From: Opitutaceae bacterium
GTDB taxonomy: Bacteria > Verrucomicrobiota > Verrucomicrobiia > Opitutales > Opitutaceae
Length of the DNA: 64,000 nt
Direction: 5' to 3'
Assembly: GCA_016794785.1 (NCBI GenBank)
Contig: JAEUHC010000019.1
Coordinates: forward strand, 558,001 to 622,000
Part shown: piece after piece, positions 9,057-17,428 of the stretch
Position numbering within the stretch: position 1 is the stretch's first letter
Layout of the letters: each line of letters begins with the position of its first letter
Notes under the pieces: model-generated
What the model saw: only the letters and a program-made list of their open reading frames with translations
Databases searched by the model: none
Told to the model about the DNA's origin: nothing
Position numbers and translations under genes: made by a program

Positions 9057-9086
9057 ACGCCGGACCCACGCGTCCGGCGTTTTTTA
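9057..9086 (+). terminator. Rho-independent terminator after the EF-hand gene
   Basis: A 9-bp perfect stem, ACGCCGGAC / GTCCGGCGT (9057-9065 and 9072-9080), with loop CCACGC is followed by a run of T on the plus strand. The minus strand has no T run after it, so it serves only the upstream EF-hand gene. Confidence 0.9.
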
Positions 9087-10424
9087 TGTCTGCGCCCCCG
9101 CCTGGCCGGCGGCTTTGGCCTCGGCGATCTCCTCCTGCCGATCGACAATGAGGGTCGTCACCATGTCGGCTCCGACGTTCACCATCGTGCGCGTCATGTC
9201 GAGGATGCGGTCGGCGCCGATCACGATGCCGATGCCTTCGGCGGGGATGCCGAACGTCGTGAGCAGGCCGGCGATGAGCGGCAGTGAACCGCCGGGAATG
9301 CCGGCGACGGCGACCGCGCTCATGACCGAGAGCAGGAGCAGGGTCATTTGCTGACCCAATGAGAGATCGACACCGAAGACCTGCGCGACGAATAGCACCA
9401 CGCAGCCCTCATAGAGGGCGGTGCCGCTCATGTTGATCGTCGCGCCCAGCGGGAGCACAAAGCCCGCGACGCTGGGGCGCAGTTTCATCGTGTCCTTGGC
9501 GCAGGCCAGCGCGGTGGGGAGGGTGGCGTTGCTGGAGCTTGTGGAAAACGCCGTGATGAGCACGGGCCGCATGTCGCGCCATGCCTGCGCCGGGCTGCGT
9601 TTCGCCCAATACTTGATCCAAAGCGACATGGTGCCGAACAGGTGCAGCAGCATCACGGCCACGCACCCGAGCACGAAGACGCCGAGCGCGAGCAGGATGT
9701 CCACGCCCACCTTCACGATTACGCCATAGATCATCGCGGGCACTGCGTAGGGCGCGAGCCGGAGCGCGAAGTTCACGATTCCGGTCATCAGCGAGCTCAC
9801 CAGCTCGAGCGAGTCCTGGAGCGTGCGCCGTCGCTCCTCGGCCAGCTGGGTGCCGACTGCGCCGACGAGGATGGCAAACAGGATCAGCGGCAGCACATCG
9901 CCAATGGAGGTCTTGGTCTGGCCGACGACGGCCCCGAAGAGATTCTTCGGCATGAACATCTCGACGACAGTGGCGAAGTTCATCTCCGGCGCGGCCGCAT
10001 TGGTCGCGATGTGCTTCTGCGCGGTGCCGCCATATTCCTTCATCAGGATTTCCTTGGCCTCTGGCGCGAGTTGTCCGCCGGGCTGCAGCACGTTCATCAT
10101 GATGAGCCCGAGCCCCACGCCGACGGCCATGTTTAGAAAAAAGAGCGAGAACGTGCGGCCCGCCAGCGGTCCGAGCTTGTCGAGCCGGCCCAGCTGGAGC
10201 ACGCCGCCCGCGAGCGAGGCAAACACGAGCGGAATCACGACGAAAAAGAGGCCGCGCAGGAAAATCTGGCCGAAGGGATCCAGGACGTTGGTTGCCAGCC
10301 AGCGGGCCTTGGGCAGCACATCGGGCACAATTTTGGCGAGGAGCAGCGTCACGACGCCGGCGATGACGCCGACGACGAGTCCGAGCAAAATACGGTTGGC
10401 GAGGGAACGGTTGGTCTCGGCCAT
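9084..10424 (-). CDS. Dicarboxylate/amino acid:cation symporter (DAACS/SDF family)
   Basis: The start at 10424 gives 446 residues beginning MAETNRSLANRILLGLVVGV, normal for the family; the frame is open further upstream but without plausible protein. Family marks are the serine-rich hairpin SSSNATLPTAL, the TM7 motif GATINMSGTALYE, the hairpin AGIPGGSLPL and the TM8 motif DRILDMTRTMVNVGAD. The TM8 Arg and Asp residues fit an acidic substrate such as aspartate, glutamate or a C4-dicarboxylate, driven by sodium or protons. TM7 reads NMSGT where NMDGT is usual, so the Asp that helps form a sodium site in GltPh is Ser here. The gene is transcribed alone, convergent with the EF-hand gene. Confidence 0.9.
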   Translation of the reverse strand: MAETNRSLANRILLGLVVGVIAGVVTLLLAKIVPDVLPKARWLATNVLDPFGQIFLRGLFFVVIPLVFASLAGGVLQLGRLDKLGPLAGRTFSLFFLNMAVGVGLGLIMMNVLQPGGQLAPEAKEILMKEYGGTAQKHIATNAAAPEMNFATVVEMFMPKNLFGAVVGQTKTSIGDVLPLILFAILVGAVGTQLAEERRRTLQDSLELVSSLMTGIVNFALRLAPYAVPAMIYGVIVKVGVDILLALGVFVLGCVAVMLLHLFGTMSLWIKYWAKRSPAQAWRDMRPVLITAFSTSSSNATLPTALACAKDTMKLRPSVAGFVLPLGATINMSGTALYEGCVVLFVAQVFGVDLSLGQQMTLLLLSVMSAVAVAGIPGGSLPLIAGLLTTFGIPAEGIGIVIGADRILDMTRTMVNVGADMVTTLIVDRQEEIAEAKAAGQAGAQT

Positions 10425-10503
10425 AATTTTTTGGGGGGAGCGCGCAGGCTGCGTGGCGCGTGCAGTCTTGTCCAACGGTAAGTGTGCCGGCACACTGGCC
10501 GCG

Positions 10504-11079
10504 ATGCTTCCGACGCCGACCAGCGCCGTCCTCCTCGCCGCCGGGCGCTCCGTGCGCATGGGGCGGGACAAGGCGCTGCTCGAGGTCGAGGGTGCGCCGC
10601 TCTGGCGCCGGCAACGGGCCGTGCTCGCCGCGAGTGGTGCGGGGGAAATCCTGCTCTCGGCGCGCGTGGACCAGCCGTGGGTGGCGGAGGCGGCGCGCGA
10701 GTTTGCCGCTGTTGTGACCGATCCGGTGGCGGACGCGGGGCCGCTGGCGGGGATCGTGGCTTCGCTTGCGGTGGCGAAGGCACCGCACCTCGCCGTGCTT
10801 GCCATCGATTTGCCGCGGATGGATGTGGGGTGGTTCGCCACGCTGGGGGCGCGCTGCGCTCCGGGGTGCGGCGCAGTCGGGCGGCGCGGGGAATTCTTCG
10901 AGCCGCTGGCGGCGATCTATCCGCGCGAGATCACGCCGCTTGCGCGGGCGGCACTGGCGCGCGGCGAGCGGTCGCTGCAGCACCTGCTCGCCGCGGCCGA
11001 GGCGGCGGGGCTCATGCAGGCGGTGGAGATCTCCGCGGCCGAGGTGGCGTTGTTCCAGAATTGGAACGAACCGGGGTAG
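10504..11079 (+). CDS. MobA-like molybdenum cofactor nucleotidyltransferase
   Basis: The 191-residue protein shows the nucleotidyltransferase start SAVLLAAGRSVRMGRDKALL (the LAGGxSxRMGxDKA motif, with A-A for G-G), then DPVADAGPLAGI, AIDLPRM in place of the usual CDxP, and a C-terminal NWNEPG matching the N-x-NTPxD end. MobA attaches GMP to molybdopterin; MocA (CMP) and other relatives look similar, so the exact nucleotide is uncertain. No other cofactor gene is nearby. The stop codon TAG lies in the left foot of a GTAG palindrome. Confidence 0.78.
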   Translation: MLPTPTSAVLLAAGRSVRMGRDKALLEVEGAPLWRRQRAVLAASGAGEILLSARVDQPWVAEAAREFAAVVTDPVADAGPLAGIVASLAVAKAPHLAVLAIDLPRMDVGWFATLGARCAPGCGAVGRRGEFFEPLAAIYPREITPLARAALARGERSLQHLLAAAEAAGLMQAVEISAAEVALFQNWNEPG

Positions 11080-11127
11080 GGCGAACCGTCCCCGGTGAGC
11101 CCGGCTCGGCGGGACGCCTCGCCCTAC
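11076..11127. repeat. REPIN-like GTAG...CTAC element 1
   Basis: The perfect 9-bp ends GTAGGGCGA (11076-11084) and TCGCCCTAC (11119-11127) bound a GC-rich centre with shorter internal pairings. The convergent mobA-like and dipeptidyl peptidase genes both take their TAG stop from these ends. Confidence 0.7.
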
Positions 11128-13208
11128 CGCTTCGCGCCGAGCAGCTCGGCCACGATGGCGTCGGCGCCGTAGATTTTCTTCAGCGCCTCGATGATGCCGG
11201 CGCTGTGCACGCTGACGGCGCGCGCCTGGCGATCCTCGTAGCCGTAGTCGGCGGAGAGCGACTGGATGTTGCCGTCGAAGATGATGCCGATGAATTCGCC
11301 GGCCTTGTTCACGACGGGGCTGCCGCTGTTGCCGCCGATGATGTCGGGCGTGTGGACGAAGTTGAACGGCACCGTGAGATCGAGGGCCGATTTACGGTCG
11401 AGCCAGCGTTTCGGGAGATCGAAGGGCTCCTTGTTGCCCTGCGCGGCGTTGCGCTCGTAGAGGCCGGCCAGCGTGGTGAGGGCGGGGACTTTTTTGCCGT
11501 TCTCCTCGTAGCCGAGCACGGGGCCGTAGCTGAGGCGGAGGGTGAAGGTGGCATCCGGGTAGTTGCCGGTGCCTTCGACGGCGAAGCGGGCTTTGCCGAT
11601 CACGGCCTGGGCCTGCTGCTTGATCTCGCCCTGGGCCTCGAGGGTCTTGCGCAGGGCGCGCGACTCGCTGTCGATCAAGCGGGCGACTTCGATGAGCGGA
11701 TCCTTTGCGGCAGTGACCGCGGCTGCCCCGCCGGTGTAGAGCTTTTTGCGAAACGTGACGTCGCGGACCTGCGTGCCGTTGATGAGCTCGGCGGCGCGGG
11801 CGCGGGGGGACTTGCCGGCGAGCACGGCCTGCACGAGCGGATCGGCGGCGCCAAAGGTGGCGACGAGCACGGACAATGAGTCGCCGAGCTTCACGATCTC
11901 GAGATCGGTGTAGATGGGTTTTTCGGAAAAGAGCTGCTGCTCGAAGGACTCGCGGCGCGCGTCGGAGAACTCGCGCAGGCGCTCGCCGTTGGGCTTGGTC
12001 CGCTCGTCGCCGGCGCGGAGGAGCGCGCGGGCGTAGCCGAAGGAGTCGGCGTAGAAGCCGTGGGCGTTCTCGAGCAGGCGGGTGCGCGTGGCGATGGCGG
12101 CGATGGTCTTCTGGGCCTCAGCGATGCGGTCGAAGGCGGCGAGCGCCTCGGCGCCCCCGGCGCGGTCGCGGAGCTGCCTGCGGAACGCGTTTTCGGCGGC
12201 AACCTTGGCGCCAAAGAACCCGGGATCTTGCAATGCGGCGAGCTGGCCGTCGCGGACCTTGCGCGAGTTCTGGATGCCGAAGAGGTCGTCCTTGGCGCGG
12301 CGGGCGTTCTCGGCGCTGCGCGCGCCCCAGGCGGTGAGGAGCACCTCGCGGCGCTTCAGGAGGGCGTCGGTGTAGGGGAGCTGGTTGTCGCGGGCGTATT
12401 CCAGCTCGGCGACGGTGAGGAGGCGGCTGGTGTTGCCGGGATGGCCGGAGACGAAGGAGAGCTCGCCGTCCTGCGCGCCCCGGGCGGACCAGGGGAGGAA
12501 ATGCGCGGGCTTCACCGGCTGGTCGTTCTCATAGACACGGAAGAAACTCACATCGAGGTTGAATCGCGGATACTCGAAATTGTCCGGGTCGCCGCCGAAG
12601 AACGCGGCCTGCTGCTCGGGCGCCCAGACGAGGCGGACGTCCGTGTATTTCTTGAAGCGGTAGAGGTGGTAGGCGCCGCCTTGGTAGAGGGTGACGACGT
12701 CGCTGCGGAGGCCGGTTTTGTCGAGGGACTCCTTCTCGATCTCGGCCATGATCTTGCGGCGGGCCTGGGCGGCGGCGTCGCCGCTCGCGGAGGCGGGGAT
12801 GGCGGCGTTGACGCGCGCGGTGACGTCCTCGATCGACTGGAGGACGTTGAGCTCGAGATCGACGCACTTCATCTCCTCGGCGCGGGTCTTGGCGTGGAAG
12901 CCGTCGCGCAGGTAGTTGTTCTTTTCGCTGCTGAGCTTCTGGATGGCGTCGGAGGCGACGTGATGGTTGGTGACGACCAGACCCTCGGCGCTGACGAAGG
13001 AGGCGGAGCCGCCGCTGTTGAAGCGGACGGAGGATTTCATCAGGCGCTCGAGCCACGCATCGGTGAGATCGAAGCCGTATTTCTTTTTGATCTGATCGCG
13101 GGGCGGGGCGGAAAAGAGCCACATGCCTTCGTCGGCGCGGGCCGGGGCGGCCGAGCCGAGTGCGAGGGACAGCGCGAGGACGGGGAGGAGGAGGGGGCGG
13201 TGTTTCAT
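11124..13208 (-). CDS. S46 family dipeptidyl peptidase (DPP7-like)
   Basis: The start at 13208 gives 694 residues with a signal peptide (MKHRPLLLPVLALSLALGSA) and mature N-terminus near DEGMWLFSAPP, typical of S46 enzymes. The catalytic His lies in TNHHVASD (about residue 82) and the Ser in GGNSGSPV (about 627). These periplasmic enzymes remove dipeptides from peptide N-termini. The residue 18 positions after the Ser is Gly (FDGN). In Porphyromonas enzymes Gly here marks DPP7 (hydrophobic P1) while Arg marks DPP11 (acidic P1), so DPP7-like specificity is inferred. It is the last gene of the minus-strand peptide-use run. Confidence 0.92.
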   Translation of the reverse strand: MKHRPLLLPVLALSLALGSAAPARADEGMWLFSAPPRDQIKKKYGFDLTDAWLERLMKSSVRFNSGGSASFVSAEGLVVTNHHVASDAIQKLSSEKNNYLRDGFHAKTRAEEMKCVDLELNVLQSIEDVTARVNAAIPASASGDAAAQARRKIMAEIEKESLDKTGLRSDVVTLYQGGAYHLYRFKKYTDVRLVWAPEQQAAFFGGDPDNFEYPRFNLDVSFFRVYENDQPVKPAHFLPWSARGAQDGELSFVSGHPGNTSRLLTVAELEYARDNQLPYTDALLKRREVLLTAWGARSAENARRAKDDLFGIQNSRKVRDGQLAALQDPGFFGAKVAAENAFRRQLRDRAGGAEALAAFDRIAEAQKTIAAIATRTRLLENAHGFYADSFGYARALLRAGDERTKPNGERLREFSDARRESFEQQLFSEKPIYTDLEIVKLGDSLSVLVATFGAADPLVQAVLAGKSPRARAAELINGTQVRDVTFRKKLYTGGAAAVTAAKDPLIEVARLIDSESRALRKTLEAQGEIKQQAQAVIGKARFAVEGTGNYPDATFTLRLSYGPVLGYEENGKKVPALTTLAGLYERNAAQGNKEPFDLPKRWLDRKSALDLTVPFNFVHTPDIIGGNSGSPVVNKAGEFIGIIFDGNIQSLSADYGYEDRQARAVSVHSAGIIEALKKIYGADAIVAELLGAKR

Positions 13209-13293
13209 GGAGGGCCGCACCGTGTCATAAACACCGCGCGTGGCCAGCCGGAAGCGACGAAACGCGAGCGCGTTTCTGAACCTCGACGTTCGC

Positions 13294-14592
13294 TCAGGGC
13301 ACGACGCCGGCGACTTCGAGCAGGGCGAGGAAGGCGCGCTGCGTGCCGAGGTGGCTGTCTTTAGAATCGAATTGCTCGTCGAGCGCGTGGTTGCCGCTGC
13401 CGTCGCCGCCGGTGCGCAACGTGACGGCGGGGATGCCGAGGCTGATCGGGGTGTTCGAATTGGTGCTGCCGGGGCTGAAGCTGGATTTGATGCCGAGGGC
13501 GGCGTCGGCGCGGCGCACAGCCTGGAGGATCGGGGCATCGTCGGCGGTGCGACCGGTGGGGCGTGTGCCGATGCGCTCGATATCGGCGGTGACGGGGCTG
13601 CGGCTGTTGATCAGGCGGGCGCGCGGGTTGCGGGCGTGCTTTTGCCAGAATTCATTTTCCTCCTTGAGGGCGGCGGCGATGGCGGCGCGGAAGGCGGCAT
13701 CGGTGGCGTCGAGTTCCTTCGCCCCGACGGAGCGCATGTCGATCTCCATCGAGACGGTATGGGCGATGGAGTTGACGGAAGTGCCGCCCTCGATGCGGCC
13801 GACGTTGAAGGTGGTCTTGGGCGAGTCGGGCACCGTGAAGTTGGAGATTTTTTCGATGGCGCGGCCGAGGGCGTGGATGGGGTTGGCGAGGCCGAACATC
13901 CCGTAGCTGTGGCCGCCGGGCGCGCGGAACGTGACGCGGTAGCGATAGCTGCCCACCGCGCCGTCGGCGGCGCCCAGACCCGTGCCGTCGAGGGCGATGA
14001 AGTGCGTGATGCGGCCGGCGAGTTCCTTGCCGAAGAGATGCTTCATCCCGCGCAGATCGCCGAGGCCTTCCTCGCCGACACTGCCGACGAAGACAATGGT
14101 GGCATCGGTGGCGATGCGGGATTGCTGGAGCGCGCGCGCGACGGTCAGCAGCACGGTGAGGCCGCGGCAGTTGTCGGCGATGCCGGGGCCTTTCAGAATC
14201 GTGCCCTCGCGCGTGACCTTGGTGGAGACATCGGCGGGAAACACGGTGTCGAGATGCGCGTCGAAGACGACGAGCGGGCCGCCCGCGCGACCGGGACGGA
14301 ACCCAAGCACGTTGCCCTCGCTGTCGATGCGCACGTCGTGGAGGCCGAGCTCGACGAATTTTTTCCGGTAGTATTCGGCGCGGACGCTTTCGCCGAAGGG
14401 CGGGGCGGGGATTTCGCACAGGCGCACCTGTTCGTTGAGGGTCTCGGGTTCGACGCGCTCAATGTAAGCGAGCGCCTCGCGGACCGCGGGGCGGGTGGCG
14501 AGGCCGCTGGCATCCGCGGCCAGGAGCGGCGCGACGGTGAAACAGAGCGCGAATGCGAACCTGCGCAGAGAAGGGTCGAGAGGGTTTTTCAT
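13294..14592 (-). CDS. Secreted M20 family metallopeptidase
   Basis: The 432-residue protein has a signal peptide (RRFAFALCFTVAPLLAADA). Predicted zinc ligands and catalytic residues of the M20 fold are visible: H113 in VFDAHLDT, D140 in GPGIADN, the E174-E175 pair in GSVGEEG, D202 in IALDGTG and a late His in GNHALDE near residue 405. The layout is closest to peptidase T and aminoacyl peptidase members of M20. It would hydrolyse peptides produced by the neighbouring S46 enzyme, acting in the periplasm. It lies 85 bp upstream of that gene on the same strand. Confidence 0.9.
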   Translation of the reverse strand: MKNPLDPSLRRFAFALCFTVAPLLAADASGLATRPAVREALAYIERVEPETLNEQVRLCEIPAPPFGESVRAEYYRKKFVELGLHDVRIDSEGNVLGFRPGRAGGPLVVFDAHLDTVFPADVSTKVTREGTILKGPGIADNCRGLTVLLTVARALQQSRIATDATIVFVGSVGEEGLGDLRGMKHLFGKELAGRITHFIALDGTGLGAADGAVGSYRYRVTFRAPGGHSYGMFGLANPIHALGRAIEKISNFTVPDSPKTTFNVGRIEGGTSVNSIAHTVSMEIDMRSVGAKELDATDAAFRAAIAAALKEENEFWQKHARNPRARLINSRSPVTADIERIGTRPTGRTADDAPILQAVRRADAALGIKSSFSPGSTNSNTPISLGIPAVTLRTGGDGSGNHALDEQFDSKDSHLGTQRAFLALLEVAGVVP

Positions 14593-14702
14593 GAGGGGAA
14601 AAGGTTGGAAGATACGGTCAGGCGAGAGCGGCGATGGCGTCGAGTGCGACGAGGAAACCGTGGTGCAGCGGCGGCGTGGTGGGGACGACGGTGCGGGTGT
14701 GC

Positions 14703-15776
14703 CTAGCGGTTTTGTTGCGCCGGGGTCGGGAGCGGGGTCCGCGCCGCGAGGAGCAGGTTGACCAGCCGGCCGAACTCGGCGGCGCTGACGGAGGTGCCGG
14801 AGATGTCGGTGTTGACGCGGTGGACGATCACGAGGTCGTGGGCGGGGATGATGAGGACGTAGTGGCCGCCGGCGCCGCGCGCGGAATAGGTGCCCTCGGG
14901 GAGCTTCACGCCGGGGAGGTGGGGAAACTTGTTATGGTCGCGGGCAACCCACCACATGTAGCCGTAGCCGTCGGTGGAATAGAGCGTGGCGTCGGAATGA
15001 TAGCGCGTGCTCTCGTCCACCCAGTCGGCGGCGACGAGCCGCTTTCCCTCCCACTCGCCGCGCCGCAACATGAGCAGACCGAAGCGCGCGAGGTCGCGGG
15101 CGGTCACACGAAAGGGATAGGCGCGATGGATCGATTCGGGGCCCGTGACGTATTTGCCATCGGCGGGCGTGTAGTCCTCCATGCCGATGGGCTGCGCGAT
15201 CTCGTTGTGGATGGCGTCGAAGATGCCGCGGCCGGTGAGCTTCTCGTAGATGGTGCCGGCGATGTTGAAATCGTAGTTGTTGTAATACCAGTGCGTGCCG
15301 GCGCGCGCAGTGTGGCGGGCGGGCTTCAGTTTTTTCATGCTGGCGCTCTCGTAGAGCGCGTCGTGGTAGATGCCGGAGCGGGACTTGAGGCAGTCGCGCA
15401 CGGTGGCCCTTTTCTCATCGGCGGTGAGCGGCGGCGTGTCGTCGAGACCGAGGTCGGCGAGCGTGGCCTCGAGGTTGATCGTGCCGGCGCGGACGGGACG
15501 GCCGTAGAGCGTGGCGAGGAAACTTTTGCGGATGGAATGGGTGTTGAACTTGCGATCCACCTCGCCCCATTGGGTGACCACGATGCCGTCATGAACGACC
15601 ATGACGGCGGCGGTCTTGATCGTGCCGGCGTAGTCGCGCGCGAGCGCGAGCTTAACCGCAGAGAAGCCGTGGTCCTCGGGGCGCGCGGCGATGTCCCACG
15701 ATTTGCCGGGAAACGCGGCGAACGCGGAGACGGTGAGAACAACGCAAAAGACGAGACCGGCGAGCAGGCGAGGCAT
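14703..15776 (-). CDS. Secreted serine hydrolase (beta-lactamase/DD-peptidase family)
   Basis: The 357-residue protein begins MPRLLAGLVFCVVLTVSAFA, a signal peptide. The class C-type catalytic motif SxxK is SIRK at residues 81-84, the YxN motif falls in WYYNNYDFN (Y165, N167), and a late RGAGGHYV corresponds to the third (KTG-like, HxG) box. Family members include esterases, D-amino-acid peptidases and penicillin-binding proteins. Its place among peptidases and next to a D-aminoacylase favours a role on peptides or D-amino-acid compounds rather than antibiotic resistance. It follows the aminoacylase gene by about 20 bp. Confidence 0.85.
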   Translation of the reverse strand: MPRLLAGLVFCVVLTVSAFAAFPGKSWDIAARPEDHGFSAVKLALARDYAGTIKTAAVMVVHDGIVVTQWGEVDRKFNTHSIRKSFLATLYGRPVRAGTINLEATLADLGLDDTPPLTADEKRATVRDCLKSRSGIYHDALYESASMKKLKPARHTARAGTHWYYNNYDFNIAGTIYEKLTGRGIFDAIHNEIAQPIGMEDYTPADGKYVTGPESIHRAYPFRVTARDLARFGLLMLRRGEWEGKRLVAADWVDESTRYHSDATLYSTDGYGYMWWVARDHNKFPHLPGVKLPEGTYSARGAGGHYVLIIPAHDLVIVHRVNTDISGTSVSAAEFGRLVNLLLAARTPLPTPAQQNR

Positions 15777-15797
15777 GGGGTGGGTGCGCTTAAGGAA

Positions 15798-17384
15798 CTA
15801 CTTCGCCGAAGTCGACGTGTGGCGCAGCACGCGGCCCACGCGGGCGGACGTGAGTTCGCCGCCGTCGACCGCGACGGTGCCGTTGACGATGACGAACGGG
15901 ATGCCTTCGGGATATTGATGCGGAGCGGTGAACGTCGCGCGGTCGCGCACCGTCGTGGGATCGAAGATCACCAGATCTGCGTTGGCCCCGGCGGCGATCA
16001 CGCCGCGATCCTTCAGGCCGAGGCGGAGCGCGGGGAGTTGGGTCATTTTGTGCACGGCGGTTTCGAGCGGGAGCACCTTTTTGTCGCGGACGTAGTGGCC
16101 AAGCACGCGGGGGAAAGTGCCGTAGGCGCGCGGATGCGGCATCGCGTCGCCGGGGCGGGAGAGGCGGCCGTCGGAGGCGACCATCGTCTGCGGATGGCGC
16201 ATGATCCGCTCGACGTCGGCATCGTCCATCGCGTGGAAAATGCACCCGGCCCCGCCGGCGAGCTCGGCCTCAATCACGAGTTCGGCGCCGTTGTCGGGAG
16301 TCGGCGCGAGGCCGCGCTCGACGCACCAGTCGCGCAAAGTGCGGCCCTCAAGGGCAGGCCGCCACGTGACGCGGGAAAACTGGATGCGGCTGATGTCGCC
16401 GGCGCCGCGGTCGGTGAGAATCGCCTCCTTGATGTCGGCCTTGAGGCGGGCGCGGGTGGCGGGATCGGCGGTGCGGGCCTTGAATTCAGTGGCGCCGCCC
16501 GCGAGGGCCCACGAAGGGATGATCACGGAAATTCCGGTGTAGCTCGCGGTGTAGGGATACTGGTCGATCATCACGTCCTGGCCGCGGGCCCGCGCGGCAT
16601 CGACGAGGGCGAGGGTCTTCACACTCGCGCCCCACGACGGCTGGCCGATGACCTTGTGGTGCGTGAGCACGACGGGCAGGCCCGCCTGCCGGCCAATCTC
16701 GATCGCTTCTTCGACGGCGGGCAGGAGGCCGACGCCTTCCTCGCGCAGGTGCGAGGTGTAGATGCCGCCGTGGCGGGCGGCGACGCGGGAGAGCGCGACG
16801 ATTTCGTCGATTTTGGAAAAAGTGCCCGGGAGATATTTGAGGCCGGTCGAAAGGCCGAATGCGCCGGCCTGCATGCTTTGCTCCACCATCTTTTCCATTT
16901 GGCCGAGCTCCGCCGCGGTGGGCGCACGGTCCACGAGCTTCAGCACGGCGCGGCGGATGGAATTGTGGCCGGCGAGGTAGGCGACGTTGAGCCCGAGGGG
17001 GAGTTTTTCGACGGTCGCGAGGTATTCGGCAAAGGGCCAGGGCCCGCCGCCGTCGGGTCCGCCGAGGGCTAGCGTGACGCCCTGGCGCAGGGCGCTCTCG
17101 GCCGCGGGCATTTCGCGAATCGACTCGATGTGCGCGTGCAGGTCGATGAACCCCGGGGCGACCGCGAGGCTCCGTGCCTCGATCCGACGGAGGGCCGTGG
17201 CGTCGGCGAGATCGCCGACGCGGACAATGGAGCCGGCCTTGACGGCCACATCGGCCCGGAAGGCGGCACGGCCGGTGCCGTCAAAGACCTGGCCGCCGGC
17301 AATGATGAGATCGTAGTCTGCGTCCGCCGCGAACAAACTCGCGACGCCAGCGAAAGTGAGGAGAAAGCGGACAGGCCAGCGCAT
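15798..17384 (-). CDS. N-acyl-D-amino-acid deacylase / D-aminoacylase-like amidohydrolase
   Basis: The start at 17384 gives 528 residues with a signal peptide (MRWPVRFLLTFAGVASLFAA). Amidohydrolase marks are GFIDLHAHIES (the HxH pair at residues 83 and 85), YTSHLREE, VLTHHKVIG and MVASDG with the catalytic Asp, followed by a C-terminal composite domain ending NGTVAVDGGE. Members remove N-acyl groups from D-amino acids or hydrolyse D-dipeptides, using zinc in a TIM barrel. A secreted copy next to a serine hydrolase and peptidases suggests processing of peptidoglycan-derived or racemised peptides. The substrate cannot be read from sequence. Confidence 0.88.
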   Translation of the reverse strand: MRWPVRFLLTFAGVASLFAADADYDLIIAGGQVFDGTGRAAFRADVAVKAGSIVRVGDLADATALRRIEARSLAVAPGFIDLHAHIESIREMPAAESALRQGVTLALGGPDGGGPWPFAEYLATVEKLPLGLNVAYLAGHNSIRRAVLKLVDRAPTAAELGQMEKMVEQSMQAGAFGLSTGLKYLPGTFSKIDEIVALSRVAARHGGIYTSHLREEGVGLLPAVEEAIEIGRQAGLPVVLTHHKVIGQPSWGASVKTLALVDAARARGQDVMIDQYPYTASYTGISVIIPSWALAGGATEFKARTADPATRARLKADIKEAILTDRGAGDISRIQFSRVTWRPALEGRTLRDWCVERGLAPTPDNGAELVIEAELAGGAGCIFHAMDDADVERIMRHPQTMVASDGRLSRPGDAMPHPRAYGTFPRVLGHYVRDKKVLPLETAVHKMTQLPALRLGLKDRGVIAAGANADLVIFDPTTVRDRATFTAPHQYPEGIPFVIVNGTVAVDGGELTSARVGRVLRHTSTSAK

Positions 17385-17428
17385 GGGTGGAAGACGACGC
17401 GCGGTGCGCGCGCCCGTGCTGAAAGCGT

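Noticed and set aside
14619..14701. Short minus-strand reading TVVPTTPPLHHGFLVALDAI between the serine hydrolase and M20 genes
   Set aside because: It looks like the end of a protein but joins no upstream frame and has no start. It could be a decayed gene remnant, but the evidence is too thin.
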